A stretch of 10,922 nt of DNA from Clostridia bacterium (GCA_017469605.1 JAFUGB010000197.1:1-10922); one strand, 5' to 3'; shown: positions 1-6,194, counted from the first letter of the stretch. A program made the numbers and translations. The notes: generated by a model not told the origin, from the sequence alone.

Positions 1-70
1 ATTGCTGTTCAGCCGTTTTTGCGACATAATCGCATTTGGCTGTTTGGCAAAAAACACAGTAGGTAAACAT
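1..70 (-). CDS. N-terminus of a NusG-like (LoaP-type) antiterminator, partial
   Basis: This is the 5' end of a minus-strand gene that continues past the left edge. Only 23 codons are visible, reading MFTYCVFCQTAKCDYVAKTA then EQQ. The ATG at 70-68 has a strong ribosome binding site (GGAGG, 78-82, 7 nt upstream), and a promoter and structured leader lie behind it, so I am fairly sure a gene starts here. The pattern of a short beta strand (F-T-Y-C-V-F-C) followed by Q-T-A-K-C and a helix resembles the start of specialised NusG paralogues of Firmicutes. These proteins bind RNA polymerase and prevent termination across long operons, often for polysaccharide or secondary-metabolite synthesis. The family call comes from remembered resemblance over a very short stretch and is tentative. 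The rest of the NGN domain and any KOW domain lie outside the window. Confidence 0.5.
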   Translation of the reverse strand, partial: MFTYCVFCQTAKCDYVAKTAEQQ

Positions 71-217
71 GCCGATTCCTCCAAGGCGCGTGGGCACTGC
101 GTTTCCCTTCCTGCCGCATCCCTCCCGGCACAAAGAAAAAGCCGGGGGACTTGCACTGCTATAAAAGTGTGTTTTCCCAACAGCTGCAAGCAAGAAGATT
201 TTATCCCAATGCGAACG
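71..217 (-). promoter_or_regulatory. Structured 5' leader of the left-edge gene
   Basis: About 147 nt separate the predicted transcription start (near 217) from the ATG at 70. Read on the minus strand, the leader first forms a stem of 181-190 with 150-158 (CTTGCA-CTG paired with CAG-TGCAAG, one bulged G, 22-nt loop). Immediately after comes a second stem of 141-148 with 121-129 (CCCGGC with GCCGGG plus two more pairs across a one-base bulge, 11-nt pyrimidine-rich loop). Neither stem is followed by a clean U-tract, so neither is a simple terminator. I do not recognise a known riboswitch class. Back-to-back hairpins ahead of a NusG-like gene would fit RNA-based control of antitermination, but that role is inferred. 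Confidence 0.4.
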
Positions 218-223
218 GTATAT

Positions 224-252
224 ATTATACTTTAAATGGTTTAATATTGCAA
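224..252 (-). promoter_or_regulatory. Sigma-A-type promoter of the left-edge gene
   Basis: On the minus strand the -35 box is TTGCAA (252-247, 4 of 6 consensus bases) and the -10 box is a perfect TATAAT (229-224), with a 17-nt spacer. The DNA around it is AT-rich. The promoter lies between the terminator of the upstream MBL gene (307-335) and the leader of the left-edge gene, so it should drive that gene independently. Confidence 0.7.
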
Positions 253-271
253 TATGAATCGATGTTCATAT
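244..271. promoter_or_regulatory. Operator-like dyads at the left-edge gene promoter
   Basis: Two inverted repeats sit on and just upstream of the -35 box. ATATTGCAATAT (244-255) is a perfect 12-bp palindrome containing the -35 box. ATATGAA and TTCATAT (252-258 and 265-271) form a perfect 7-bp inverted repeat around TCGATG. The position suits a repressor or activator site. AT-rich DNA gives short palindromes by chance, so this is suggestive only. Confidence 0.3.
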
Positions 272-306
272 ATGGTTTTTTTGCCAGGCACTGCTGTGGG
301 ACTTGC

Positions 307-335
307 AAAAAAAGCGCCCTTCGGATGAAGGACGC
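307..335 (-). terminator. Intrinsic terminator of the MBL hydrolase gene
   Basis: On the minus strand GCGTCCTTC (335-327) pairs with GAAGGGCGC (322-314), with one G-U pair and an ATCC loop. Seven U residues follow (313-307). The hairpin lies about 50 nt past the stop of the 386-1261 gene. Confidence 0.85.
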
Positions 336-385
336 GCGGAGGGGCCGCGTTCAGACAGCGCGGGGGGGGGAAATGTCAGGACCGC

Positions 386-1261
386 TTATTTGCTCCAATC
401 CTTCGCTTTTTCCAGCCGGACATGGCGGGCGTTATCTTCGGTATCGCCGTCCTCCACGTAGCCGTCATAGGGGGCTGTGGGATCATGGGGCTTTTGCCTG
501 TGCAGGGAATTGCATACCTGATCCCGGTGCCGGAAGGCAAAATCCAGGCTGTCGGTCCAGCCGGTATGGCCGGTGATGATCTTGGGGGAAAGACCCCGGG
601 AGCGCAGCGTATTTTCCAGCGTTTCCAGGGAACGCATGGCCAGCTTGTTGTCCTCCGCCAGGCTGTTGATAAAGCTGTAGCCGCCGTCGGCGCCAAACCA
701 CAGCGTGTCCCCGGTAAAAAGATAACTGTCGTCGATCAGGTATACCAGGTGGCCCCAGGTGTGCCCCGGCACCTGCAGGGCTTCTATTTTAATATCGCTG
801 ATGGTGAATACCTGGCCATCCTTCAGCAGCACGCGGCGGTTGCTTGTTTTTACCATAGGCAATTTATACAGCCCAAAGACGACCCGGCGCCGCGCCTCGC
901 CGGTCAGGTAGCGGTTTTCGGTTTCACTCAGGTACAGCGTGGCCCTGCGGAACAGGCCGTCGCTGTCTTCCTCCACCGCGCCCACGTGGTCGGTATCCTG
1001 GTGGGTAATCAGGATGTGCCGGATGGCGGCGGGATCGATATCCAGCCAGCCCATCTTTTCCTTGAGCCGGTCGTAATTATATCCGGCGTCGATCATGATG
1101 GTGACGCCGTTTTTGGTATAGAAAAAAATATTGGCGATCCATTCCCTTACGCAGGCCACGCGATCATCAATGCGGCCGGTGTTCAGGGGCTTGAAAATCT
1201 CCTTGCCCCGATAGCCCATGGACATGACTTTTTTCTGAAACTGCGACGCTTTTCTGGACAT
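386..1261 (-). CDS. MBL-fold metallo-hydrolase with HxDxDH motif
   Basis: This 291-aa protein has the metallo-beta-lactamase fold pattern. The first metal motif is T-H-Q-D-T-D-H (H87, D89, D91, H92). The second is V-P-G-H-T-W-G-H with H167, the third is T-G-D-T-L-W with D185, and the fourth is T-G-H-T-G with H232. The first motif has Asp where classical members have the second His (HxHxDH). I recall this THQDxDH form from some Firmicutes MBL proteins, so it is probably a subfamily trait and not a defect. The substrate cannot be told. There is no signal peptide, so it should be cytoplasmic. A polar tail after about residue 250 lies beyond the core fold. The ATG at 1261 follows AGAGGTG at a suitable distance. 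The gene has its own promoter and terminator and so appears monocistronic. Confidence 0.85.
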   Translation of the reverse strand: MSRKASQFQKKVMSMGYRGKEIFKPLNTGRIDDRVACVREWIANIFFYTKNGVTIMIDAGYNYDRLKEKMGWLDIDPAAIRHILITHQDTDHVGAVEEDSDGLFRRATLYLSETENRYLTGEARRRVVFGLYKLPMVKTSNRRVLLKDGQVFTISDIKIEALQVPGHTWGHLVYLIDDSYLFTGDTLWFGADGGYSFINSLAEDNKLAMRSLETLENTLRSRGLSPKIITGHTGWTDSLDFAFRHRDQVCNSLHRQKPHDPTAPYDGYVEDGDTEDNARHVRLEKAKDWSK

Positions 1262-1300
1262 TTGTGCACCTCTTCGTTACGTTGCTTTTCGCGCACGTTA

Positions 1301-1320
1301 GGCATAACTAATTATATGCC
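1301..1320. promoter_or_regulatory. Inverted repeat over the MBL gene -10 region
   Basis: GGCATA (1301-1306) and TATGCC (1315-1320) form a perfect 6-bp inverted repeat with an 8-nt centre. The repeat covers the -10 box and the expected transcription start. The position fits a repressor site, but no regulator is known. Confidence 0.3.
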
Positions 1321-1339
1321 GCTGACTATCCCAAGTCAA
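1311..1339 (-). promoter_or_regulatory. Sigma-A-type promoter of the MBL hydrolase gene
   Basis: On the minus strand TTGACT (1339-1334, 5 of 6) and TATAAT (1316-1311, 6 of 6) are separated by 17 nt. Transcription should start near 1304, giving a leader of about 42 nt before the ATG at 1261. This is one of the strongest promoters in the window. Confidence 0.85.
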
Positions 1340-1342
1340 GCC

Positions 1343-1380
1343 AAAACAAAAAGATCCTTCCGGAATGACCCGGAAGAATC
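1343..1380 (-). terminator. Intrinsic terminator of the phosphoesterase gene
   Basis: On the minus strand an 11-bp stem with one G-U pair (1380-1370 with 1363-1353, 6-nt loop) is followed by UUUUUGUUUU (1352-1343). It lies 16 nt past the stop of the YfcE-type gene and just upstream of the MBL gene promoter, so it separates the two transcripts. Confidence 0.9.
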
Positions 1381-1396
1381 CTCTCGCGCGGCATTT

Positions 1397-1939
1397 TTAG
1401 ACCGTTAATTCGTGATACGCTTCCCCGGCCAGCGTTTTCCACAGAAACCTGCCGTTTTCCAGCAGCAAATAGCTGTGGCGGGATCCGGCCTTGGGGATGG
1501 AAACCGAGCCCGGGTTGAGATACCGGAAGCCTTCGTGGTCTTCCCAGGCCGGGATGTGGGTATGGCCGTGCAGCAGGATGTCGCCCAGGCGCAGGGGCGG
1601 CAGGTGGGCGGTGTTGAACGCATGGCCGTGGGTGGCAAAGATGGCGTGGCCGTCCTGGACAATATAGGCATAATCGGCCAGGATGGGAAATTCCAGCACC
1701 ATCTGGTCCACCTCGGTATCGCAGTTGCCGCGCACACATAAAATATCATTTTTGCGGGCGTTGAGCAGGGCGATGACCTCCTTGGGCGCGTAATCCCGGG
1801 GCAGGTCGTTGCGGGGACCGTGGTACAGGATGTCGCCCAGCAGCAGCATGCGGTCGGCGCGCTCCCGGTCATAGGCTTCCAGCATTTGTCGGCAGTAAAA
1901 AGCAGAACCGTGTATATCGGACGCAATAAACAGTTTCAT
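1397..1939 (-). CDS. yfcE: YfcE-type metallophosphoesterase
   Basis: This 180-aa protein matches the YfcE/MJ0936 family of small metal-dependent phosphodiesterases in length (E. coli YfcE is about 184 aa) and in all metal-binding blocks. These are S-D-I-H-G (D8, H10), L-L-G-D (D36), G-N-C-D (N72), T-H-G-H (H104, H106) and G-H-T-H (H126, H128). L-N-P-G-S-V-S (141-147) is also typical. Family members hydrolyse model phosphodiesters; the natural substrate is unclear. I chose the ATG at 1939 because AGAGGAAGG lies just upstream and the protein then begins directly with the first beta strand. An in-frame ATG at 1969 would add ten polar residues that do not fit the family. The gene is divergent from udk. 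I saw no convincing minus-strand promoter in the 122-bp gap. Confidence 0.92.
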   Translation of the reverse strand: MKLFIASDIHGSAFYCRQMLEAYDRERADRMLLLGDILYHGPRNDLPRDYAPKEVIALLNARKNDILCVRGNCDTEVDQMVLEFPILADYAYIVQDGHAIFATHGHAFNTAHLPPLRLGDILLHGHTHIPAWEDHEGFRYLNPGSVSIPKAGSRHSYLLLENGRFLWKTLAGEAYHELTV

Positions 1940-2005
1940 AAGCCTTCCTCTTTCATTTGACGGCATCATTCCAGCGGCTTTTCAGGCGCCGTGTGATGCC
2001 GGATG

Positions 2006-2035
2006 TTGACAGCTTCTGTCGTTTTGGGGTATGCT
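2006..2035 (+). promoter_or_regulatory. Sigma-A-type promoter of udk
   Basis: A consensus -35 box TTGACA (2006-2011) and a -10 box TATGCT (2030-2035, 4 of 6) are separated by 18 nt. Transcription would start near 2042, leaving a leader of about 20 nt before the ATG at 2062. Confidence 0.65.
2008..2020. promoter_or_regulatory. Short dyad overlapping the udk -35 box
   Basis: GACAG-CTT-CTGTC is a perfect 5-bp inverted repeat that shares bases with the -35 box and spacer. A regulator bound here would block polymerase, but a 5-bp dyad can easily arise by chance. Confidence 0.2.
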
Positions 2036-2061
2036 AAGGACAATGGGAGGTGCATAGTACC

Positions 2062-2679
2062 ATGGTATTTATCGGAATTTGCGGCGCCAGCGGCTCGGGA
2101 AAAACAACGCTGGCCAATGAACTGTGCAGCGCCATCGGCGCCAGCAGCGCGCTGATCAATCAGGACGCGTATTATCTGGATCACCCCAATCTGACCTTCG
2201 AGGAGCGAACCAGGCTCAACTATGACGAGCCCTATATTTTTGATCACGATCTGCTGTACAACGACGTGCGGCTGCTGATGGCCGGCCAGGAGGTCGCCCG
2301 AAAAGCCTATGATTTTTCGGAGCATCGCCGGGCCGAAAGCCATGAGATCATCCGCCCGGCCGATGTGCTGATCCTGGAGGGCATCCACGCCTTTTTTGAT
2401 GAGCGGCTCACCGATCTGATGTTCCTGAAGCTTTATATCAACGTGGAGCCCGATATCTGCCTGCTGCGCCGCATCAACCGCGATATCCTGGAGCGCGGCC
2501 GCCAGATCGAAAACATCACCGAGCAATACCTGACCACGGTCAAACCCATGTATCAGAAGTATATCCGCAACTATGTGCATGACGCCGACGTCATCGTCAC
2601 CCGGGGCGGCAAGAACGCCCGGATCGTGGATATTCTGGCAGGTTACCTTCGGGATGAGCTGAACAAGCCGGAAGCGTAA
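2062..2679 (+). CDS. udk: Uridine kinase
   Basis: This enzyme phosphorylates uridine, and usually cytidine, to UMP or CMP in cytoplasmic pyrimidine salvage. The 205-aa product has the Walker A loop G-A-S-G-S-G-K-T (8-15), the N-Y-D-E-P-Y-I-F-D block typical of nucleoside kinases, L-E-G-I (about 108-111), the R-R-I-N-R-D-I-x-E-R-G-R lid region and the C-terminal I-V-T-R-G-G-K-N signature. Length and order match E. coli Udk (213 aa). The ATG at 2062 has GGGAGG 11 nt upstream. A GTG at 2050 overlaps that ribosome binding site and is less likely. The gene stands alone on the plus strand with its own promoter and converges on proA. The 65-bp gap after it (2680-2744) holds no convincing terminator. 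Confidence 0.95.
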   Translation: MVFIGICGASGSGKTTLANELCSAIGASSALINQDAYYLDHPNLTFEERTRLNYDEPYIFDHDLLYNDVRLLMAGQEVARKAYDFSEHRRAESHEIIRPADVLILEGIHAFFDERLTDLMFLKLYINVEPDICLLRRINRDILERGRQIENITEQYLTTVKPMYQKYIRNYVHDADVIVTRGGKNARIVDILAGYLRDELNKPEA

Positions 2680-2744
2680 AAGCGGATACGGATCAAAAGC
2701 ACTCCGCGGGAAAAGCGGCGGCGGGCAGGCCGGAAATGAGCTGA

Positions 2745-4004
2745 TTACCTGATCTGTCCATTCCCGCGCACCACATATTTATAGGTGGTCAGCTCTTCCA
2801 GTCCCATGGGGCCCCGGGCGTGGAGTTTTTGGGTGGAAATGCCCATTTCGCAGCCCAGACCGAATTCGCCGCCGTCGGTGAAGCGGGTGGAGGCGTTGAC
2901 ATATACGGCGGCGCTGTCCACGCGCCGGACAAAAGCCGCGGCAGCGGCTTCATCCCGGGTCAGGATGGATTCGCTGTGGCCGGTGGAGTGCCGGGCGATG
3001 TGGGCGATGGCGGCATCCAGGCTGTCCACCACGGCCACCGCAAGAATATAATCCAGAAATTCGGTGTCAAAATCATTTTCGCCCGCGGGCGTGCCGGGAA
3101 TCAGCGCCGCGGCGCGCGGATCCAGCCGGAGCTCCACCGGGGGCAAGCCCCGGACGCGGCGCTCTTCGGTCAGCCGCCTATGCAGCGCAGGCAGCAGCGC
3201 CGGGGCGATCTCCTGATGCACCAGCAGCACCTCGGCGGCGTTGCATACCGAGGGGCGGCTGGTTTTTGCGTTTTCAATGACGCGAAGCGCCGTGTCCACA
3301 TCGGCCGAAGCGTCGGCATAAATATGGCAGATGCCAGTGCCGGTCTGTATGCAGGGCACCTTGGCGTTTTCCACGCAGCTGCGGATCAGGCCCGCGCTGC
3401 CCCGGGGGATCAGCAGATCCACCAGCCCCTCGGCGGCCATCAGCTCCCGGGCGCTCTGGCGGGAGCGATCCTCAATGAACCCCACCAGCGCGGCGGGAAA
3501 GCCGGCTTCTTCCAGCCCGTGATGAATGGCCGCCGTGATGGCGGCGTTGGACTGCCAGGCTTCCTTGCCCCCCCGCAGCACCACGGCGCTGCCGGCCTTG
3601 AGGGCCAGCGCCGCCGCGTCGGAGGTCACATTGGGCCGGCTTTCATAGATCATGGCAATCACGCCCATGGGCACCGAAATCCGCTCAATGACCAGGCCGT
3701 TGGGCCGCTGCTCCCGGCGGAGCACCCGTCCCACGGGATCGGGCAGCCCGGCCACGTCCAGTACCCCCTGGGCCATGGCGCGGATGCGCGCCTCGGTCAG
3801 CGCCAGCCGGTCCACCATGACCGGGCCCAGTGTCTCCCGGGCGGTCTCCACATCGGCGCGGTTGGCGGCCAAAATATCGGCTTTTTCGTCCAACAGATGG
3901 GCGGCGATGGCCCGCAGCATGGCGTTTTTTTGCTCCGGGCCGGCAGCGGCCAGCCGCGGCGCGGCGGCCTTGGTTTGGCGCAGAATCTCCTGTGTGGAAC
4001 GCAT
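2745..4004 (-). CDS. proA: Gamma-glutamyl phosphate reductase
   Basis: ProA reduces gamma-glutamyl phosphate with NADPH to glutamate-5-semialdehyde, the second step of proline synthesis. The 419-aa product has the family length. It contains I-Y-E-S-R-P-N-V-T, L-K-A-G-S-A-V-V-L-R-G-G-K-E-A, the catalytic cysteine block R-P-S-V-C-N-A-A-E and the C-terminal F-G-L-G-C-E-M-G-I-S-T-Q-K. The segment R-G-P-M-G-L-E-E-L-T-T-Y-K near the end is also typical. I chose the ATG at 4004 because GGGAGG lies 8 nt upstream, inside the end of proB, and M-R-S-T-Q-E-I-L begins the expected N-terminal helix. Longer starts, up to 4118, would lie inside proB. It is the last gene of the lipid kinase-Nudix-proB-proA operon, 2 nt after the proB stop. 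Confidence 0.97.
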   Translation of the reverse strand: MRSTQEILRQTKAAAPRLAAAGPEQKNAMLRAIAAHLLDEKADILAANRADVETARETLGPVMVDRLALTEARIRAMAQGVLDVAGLPDPVGRVLRREQRPNGLVIERISVPMGVIAMIYESRPNVTSDAAALALKAGSAVVLRGGKEAWQSNAAITAAIHHGLEEAGFPAALVGFIEDRSRQSARELMAAEGLVDLLIPRGSAGLIRSCVENAKVPCIQTGTGICHIYADASADVDTALRVIENAKTSRPSVCNAAEVLLVHQEIAPALLPALHRRLTEERRVRGLPPVELRLDPRAAALIPGTPAGENDFDTEFLDYILAVAVVDSLDAAIAHIARHSTGHSESILTRDEAAAAAFVRRVDSAAVYVNASTRFTDGGEFGLGCEMGISTQKLHARGPMGLEELTTYKYVVRGNGQIR

Positions 4005-4006
4005 CC

Positions 4007-4774
4007 TTAGCACCTCCCGATAAACCGTGTTCCTATTTTGGCCCCGTCCATCACCCCATAGAGGATGGCTGGCTGGGCGCCGTTTAAAATCATCATGTCG
4101 GTTCCCGCTTCCATGCACAGCCGGGCGGCGGAAAGCTTGGTGGCCATGCCGCCGGTACCCAGGGCGGAACCGCTGCCGCCCGCGGCGGAAAGCAGCTCGG
4201 GCGTCAGTTCCCGCACCTCATCGATCAGCAGGGCGTCTTTATGCGTGTGGGGATCGGCGGTATACAGCCCGTTGATATCGGACAAAAGGACCAGCAGGTC
4301 GGCCTTCACGCTGACGGCCACCAGGGCGCTGAGAGTGTCATTGTCGCCCACGGCAATTTCGTCGGTGGCCACGGTGTCGTTTTCGTTGATTACCGGGATG
4401 GCGCCCCAGTGGAGCAGCCGCAGCATGGTATTGGCAAAGTTCCGGTGCCGCGCCTCGTCCCGCATGTCCTCGCCGGTGAGCAGGATTTGGGCGGCGGTAT
4501 GATTGTATTCCGAAAACAGCTTGTCATATACGTACATGAGCTCGCACTGCCCCACAGCGGCGGCGGCCTGCTTGGAGGGCATATCCTGGGGCCGTTCCCG
4601 AAGCTTCAGCTTGCCCACGCCCATGCCAATGGCGCCCGAGGAGACCAGCACAATTTCGTGCCCGGCATTTTTGATATCGCTGAGCACCTTGCATAATTCC
4701 TCCACCCGGCGGATGTTGAGCCGCCCTGTGCTGTGGGTCAGGGTGGAGGTGCCCACTTTGACGACGATTCTCAT
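4007..4774 (-). CDS. proB: Glutamate 5-kinase, short form without PUA domain
   Basis: ProB phosphorylates glutamate to gamma-glutamyl phosphate, the first and usually feedback-controlled step of proline synthesis, and hands the unstable product to ProA. The 255-aa protein shows V-K-V-G-T-S-T (5-11), V-S-S-G-A-I-G (44-50), V-I-N-E-N-D-T-V (128-135), G-D-N-D-T-L-S-A (143-150), L-S-D-I-N-G-L-Y (164-171) and G-T-G-G-M-A-T-K (206-213). These cover the complete amino acid kinase domain. It ends where E. coli ProB (367 aa) continues into the PUA domain. PUA-less forms are known in streptococci and clostridia, so this is a natural variant and not a truncation. The ATG at 4774 follows a perfect AGGAGG and overlaps the Nudix stop by 4 bp (ATGA). 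Confidence 0.96.
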   Translation of the reverse strand: MRIVVKVGTSTLTHSTGRLNIRRVEELCKVLSDIKNAGHEIVLVSSGAIGMGVGKLKLRERPQDMPSKQAAAAVGQCELMYVYDKLFSEYNHTAAQILLTGEDMRDEARHRNFANTMLRLLHWGAIPVINENDTVATDEIAVGDNDTLSALVAVSVKADLLVLLSDINGLYTADPHTHKDALLIDEVRELTPELLSAAGGSGSALGTGGMATKLSAARLCMEAGTDMMILNGAQPAILYGVMDGAKIGTRFIGRC

Positions 4775-5184
4775 ACGGTCCTCCTATACGAAAGCAGTTC
4801 GGCCACCCGGGCCGCAATGGGGAGATCGGCGGGGGAGAGGGGCAGGGCTTCCATTTCGTCAGCGCTGAAAAAACGGATATCGTCATGTACGCGCTGTTCA
4901 AAGGCCAGGCTTTCCGGGCTGAACAGATAGGCGCAAAGCAGGATGCGCATGTCCAGTGCGCCGTAAGTATAGCCGCTGTCGCAGATGTGCGCGCCCACCG
5001 TTCCCTTTACGCCAAATTCTTCCCATATCTCCCGGGCCAGGCAGGCTTCGTCGCTTTCTCCGGGATCGACCTTGCCGCCGGGGAACTCCCATAGCCCGGC
5101 GTTTTTCTGTCCAGGGGCCCGGCGGGCCAGCAGCGCCTTTTCATCCCGCAGGATCACGGCGCAGGTTACGCGTTTTTCCGTCAT
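4771..5184 (-). CDS. Nudix hydrolase, MutT-like
   Basis: This 137-aa protein has a perfect Nudix box at residues 37-59: G37, E43, R51-E52, E55-E56 and G58 in the GX5EX7REUXEEXGU spacing. The upstream stretch N-A-G-L-W-E-F-P-G-G-K is typical of MutT-like enzymes, which hydrolyse oxidised or non-canonical nucleoside triphosphates such as 8-oxo-dGTP or modified CTP. The exact substrate cannot be told from sequence. The gene is coupled on both sides by ATGA overlaps: its start overlaps the lipid kinase stop (5181-5184) and its stop overlaps the proB start (4771-4774). Its own ribosome binding site is weak (GGGAA), which suggests translation depends on ribosomes arriving from the kinase gene. Nothing obvious links it to proline synthesis. 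Confidence 0.9.
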   Translation of the reverse strand: MTEKRVTCAVILRDEKALLARRAPGQKNAGLWEFPGGKVDPGESDEACLAREIWEEFGVKGTVGAHICDSGYTYGALDMRILLCAYLFSPESLAFEQRVHDDIRFFSADEMEALPLSPADLPIAARVAELLSYRRTV

Positions 5185-6122
5185 ACGGCTTTTTCCCGGG
5201 CTATATTACTGACCCTGCCGGTGCGGAAGGCGGCTTCCGGCAGGATAAACCGCAGCGCGCCGGGCACGGTTTCCACCGTAAACCTGCTTCCCTTTTCTAT
5301 TTCGCCGTCCAGACAAATCATGGTCTCCCTGGGCGATGCGATCTCCACCCGCTGTGCCCGGCGATAAGTGATGTATTCCTGCATCATCGGGCTGTCCAGG
5401 TGCTCGCCGCGCTGGTACAGGCCGATCATTTTGGCAAATTTCAGCCGGGAAAGCGGGCGTACCATGCAGATGTCCATCAGGCCGTCGTCCACATAAGCCC
5501 GCGGCGCGCAGCGGAAGCTGCCGCCCACATACTCGCCGTTGGCAAAGGTGCACAGCAGGATCTTGCCGTCGCTCAGCGTTTCACCGTCGGCCACCAGCCG
5601 AAAGGAATGCTTCATGCCGTCCATTAGCGTGGCCGCTACGGCGGGGTAATAGGAGCGGGGCCCATGAAACAGCGGGAACCGGCGAAAATTGACCATGCGC
5701 GCGGCGGCCATGGCTTCAAAGCCGATGTTGACGATGTTGATGGCGTAGCGGTCATTGACGCGGATCAGGTCAATGGGCACGGCCGGAGCGGCCAGCTGGG
5801 CCTGGATATCCAGAAAAGCGCGCTTGCCGCCGAAATATTTGACAAAATCGTTGCCGCTGCCCACGGGATAGCAGCCTACGGCGGCATGGGCAAACCCTGC
5901 CGCGCCGTTGACGGTCTCGTTCAGCGTCCCGTCGCCGCCGCAGGCGTAAATGCGCAGCTCTTCCACCGTGCCCTGACACAGGCTGCGGATATAGCGGGTG
6001 GCGTCCCGCGGGGCGCCGGTCACATATACCTCGCAGTCCGGAATGCCGCTGACGGCTGCCTGGATTGCCGGGGCGGCGTCCTGGGGGCCGGAATGGGGAT
6101 TGACGATAAAAATATGACGCAT
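5181..6122 (-). CDS. Diacylglycerol/lipid kinase (YegS/BmrU/DgkB family)
   Basis: This 313-aa protein belongs to the soluble lipid kinase family that phosphorylates diacylglycerol or related lipids at the membrane, feeding phosphatidate back into phospholipid synthesis. Visible motifs are N-P-H-S-G (8-12), G-G-D-G-T (62-66, the nucleotide-binding loop), V-G-S-G-N-D (87-92), A-P-R-A-Y-V-D-D-G-L-M-D (206-217) and L-D-G-E (271-274). Length matches the family (about 300 aa). The ATG at 6122 has AGAGGAGG 9 nt upstream. A longer in-frame start at 6263 lies upstream of the promoter and is rejected. It is the first gene of the operon that continues with the Nudix hydrolase, proB and proA. The true substrate (diacylglycerol, undecaprenol or another lipid) is not resolved by sequence. 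Confidence 0.92.
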   Translation of the reverse strand: MRHIFIVNPHSGPQDAAPAIQAAVSGIPDCEVYVTGAPRDATRYIRSLCQGTVEELRIYACGGDGTLNETVNGAAGFAHAAVGCYPVGSGNDFVKYFGGKRAFLDIQAQLAAPAVPIDLIRVNDRYAINIVNIGFEAMAAARMVNFRRFPLFHGPRSYYPAVAATLMDGMKHSFRLVADGETLSDGKILLCTFANGEYVGGSFRCAPRAYVDDGLMDICMVRPLSRLKFAKMIGLYQRGEHLDSPMMQEYITYRRAQRVEIASPRETMICLDGEIEKGSRFTVETVPGALRFILPEAAFRTGRVSNIAREKAV

Positions 6123-6138
6123 TTTTGCGGGCCTCCTC

Positions 6139-6167
6139 TTGCTTTTGCGCCATGACTTGCGTACAAT
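6139..6167 (+). promoter_or_regulatory. Weak candidate promoter of the cyclophilin gene
   Basis: TTGCTT (6139-6144, 3 of 6) and TACAAT (6162-6167, 5 of 6) are separated by 17 nt. It is the best plus-strand candidate I found in the gap before the cyclophilin. A start near 6174 would give a leader of about 60 nt. It lies inside the leader of the oppositely directed lipid kinase transcript. Confidence 0.35.
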
Positions 6168-6194
6168 AAGAAATGGCGATAACGCTAATAAAAT

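Noticed and set aside
112..119. Leader-peptide start at 119 upstream of the left-edge gene
   Set aside because: The ATG lies only one base after GGGAGGG, too close for normal initiation, and its frame overlaps the main gene without support.
2..235. 77-codon open frame on the plus strand at the left edge
   Set aside because: It is antisense to the NusG-like start and its leader and crosses the minus-strand promoter.
422..1408. 328-codon open frame on the plus strand
   Set aside because: It is antisense to the MBL hydrolase and runs through that gene's promoter and terminator-linked spacer, so it is not coding.
2680..2744. Bidirectional terminator between udk and proA
   Set aside because: Only short stems (for example GCGGA/TCCGC with a long loop) were seen and no T-tract follows, so I did not call one.
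2820..4010. 396-codon open frame on the plus strand
   Set aside because: It is antisense to proA, whose identity is certain. The translation has a low-complexity Gly/His/Gln-rich character and no ribosome binding site of note.
4005..4118. N-terminal extension of ProA
   Set aside because: It lies within proB coding sequence. The ATG at 4004 has a proper ribosome binding site and family-like start.
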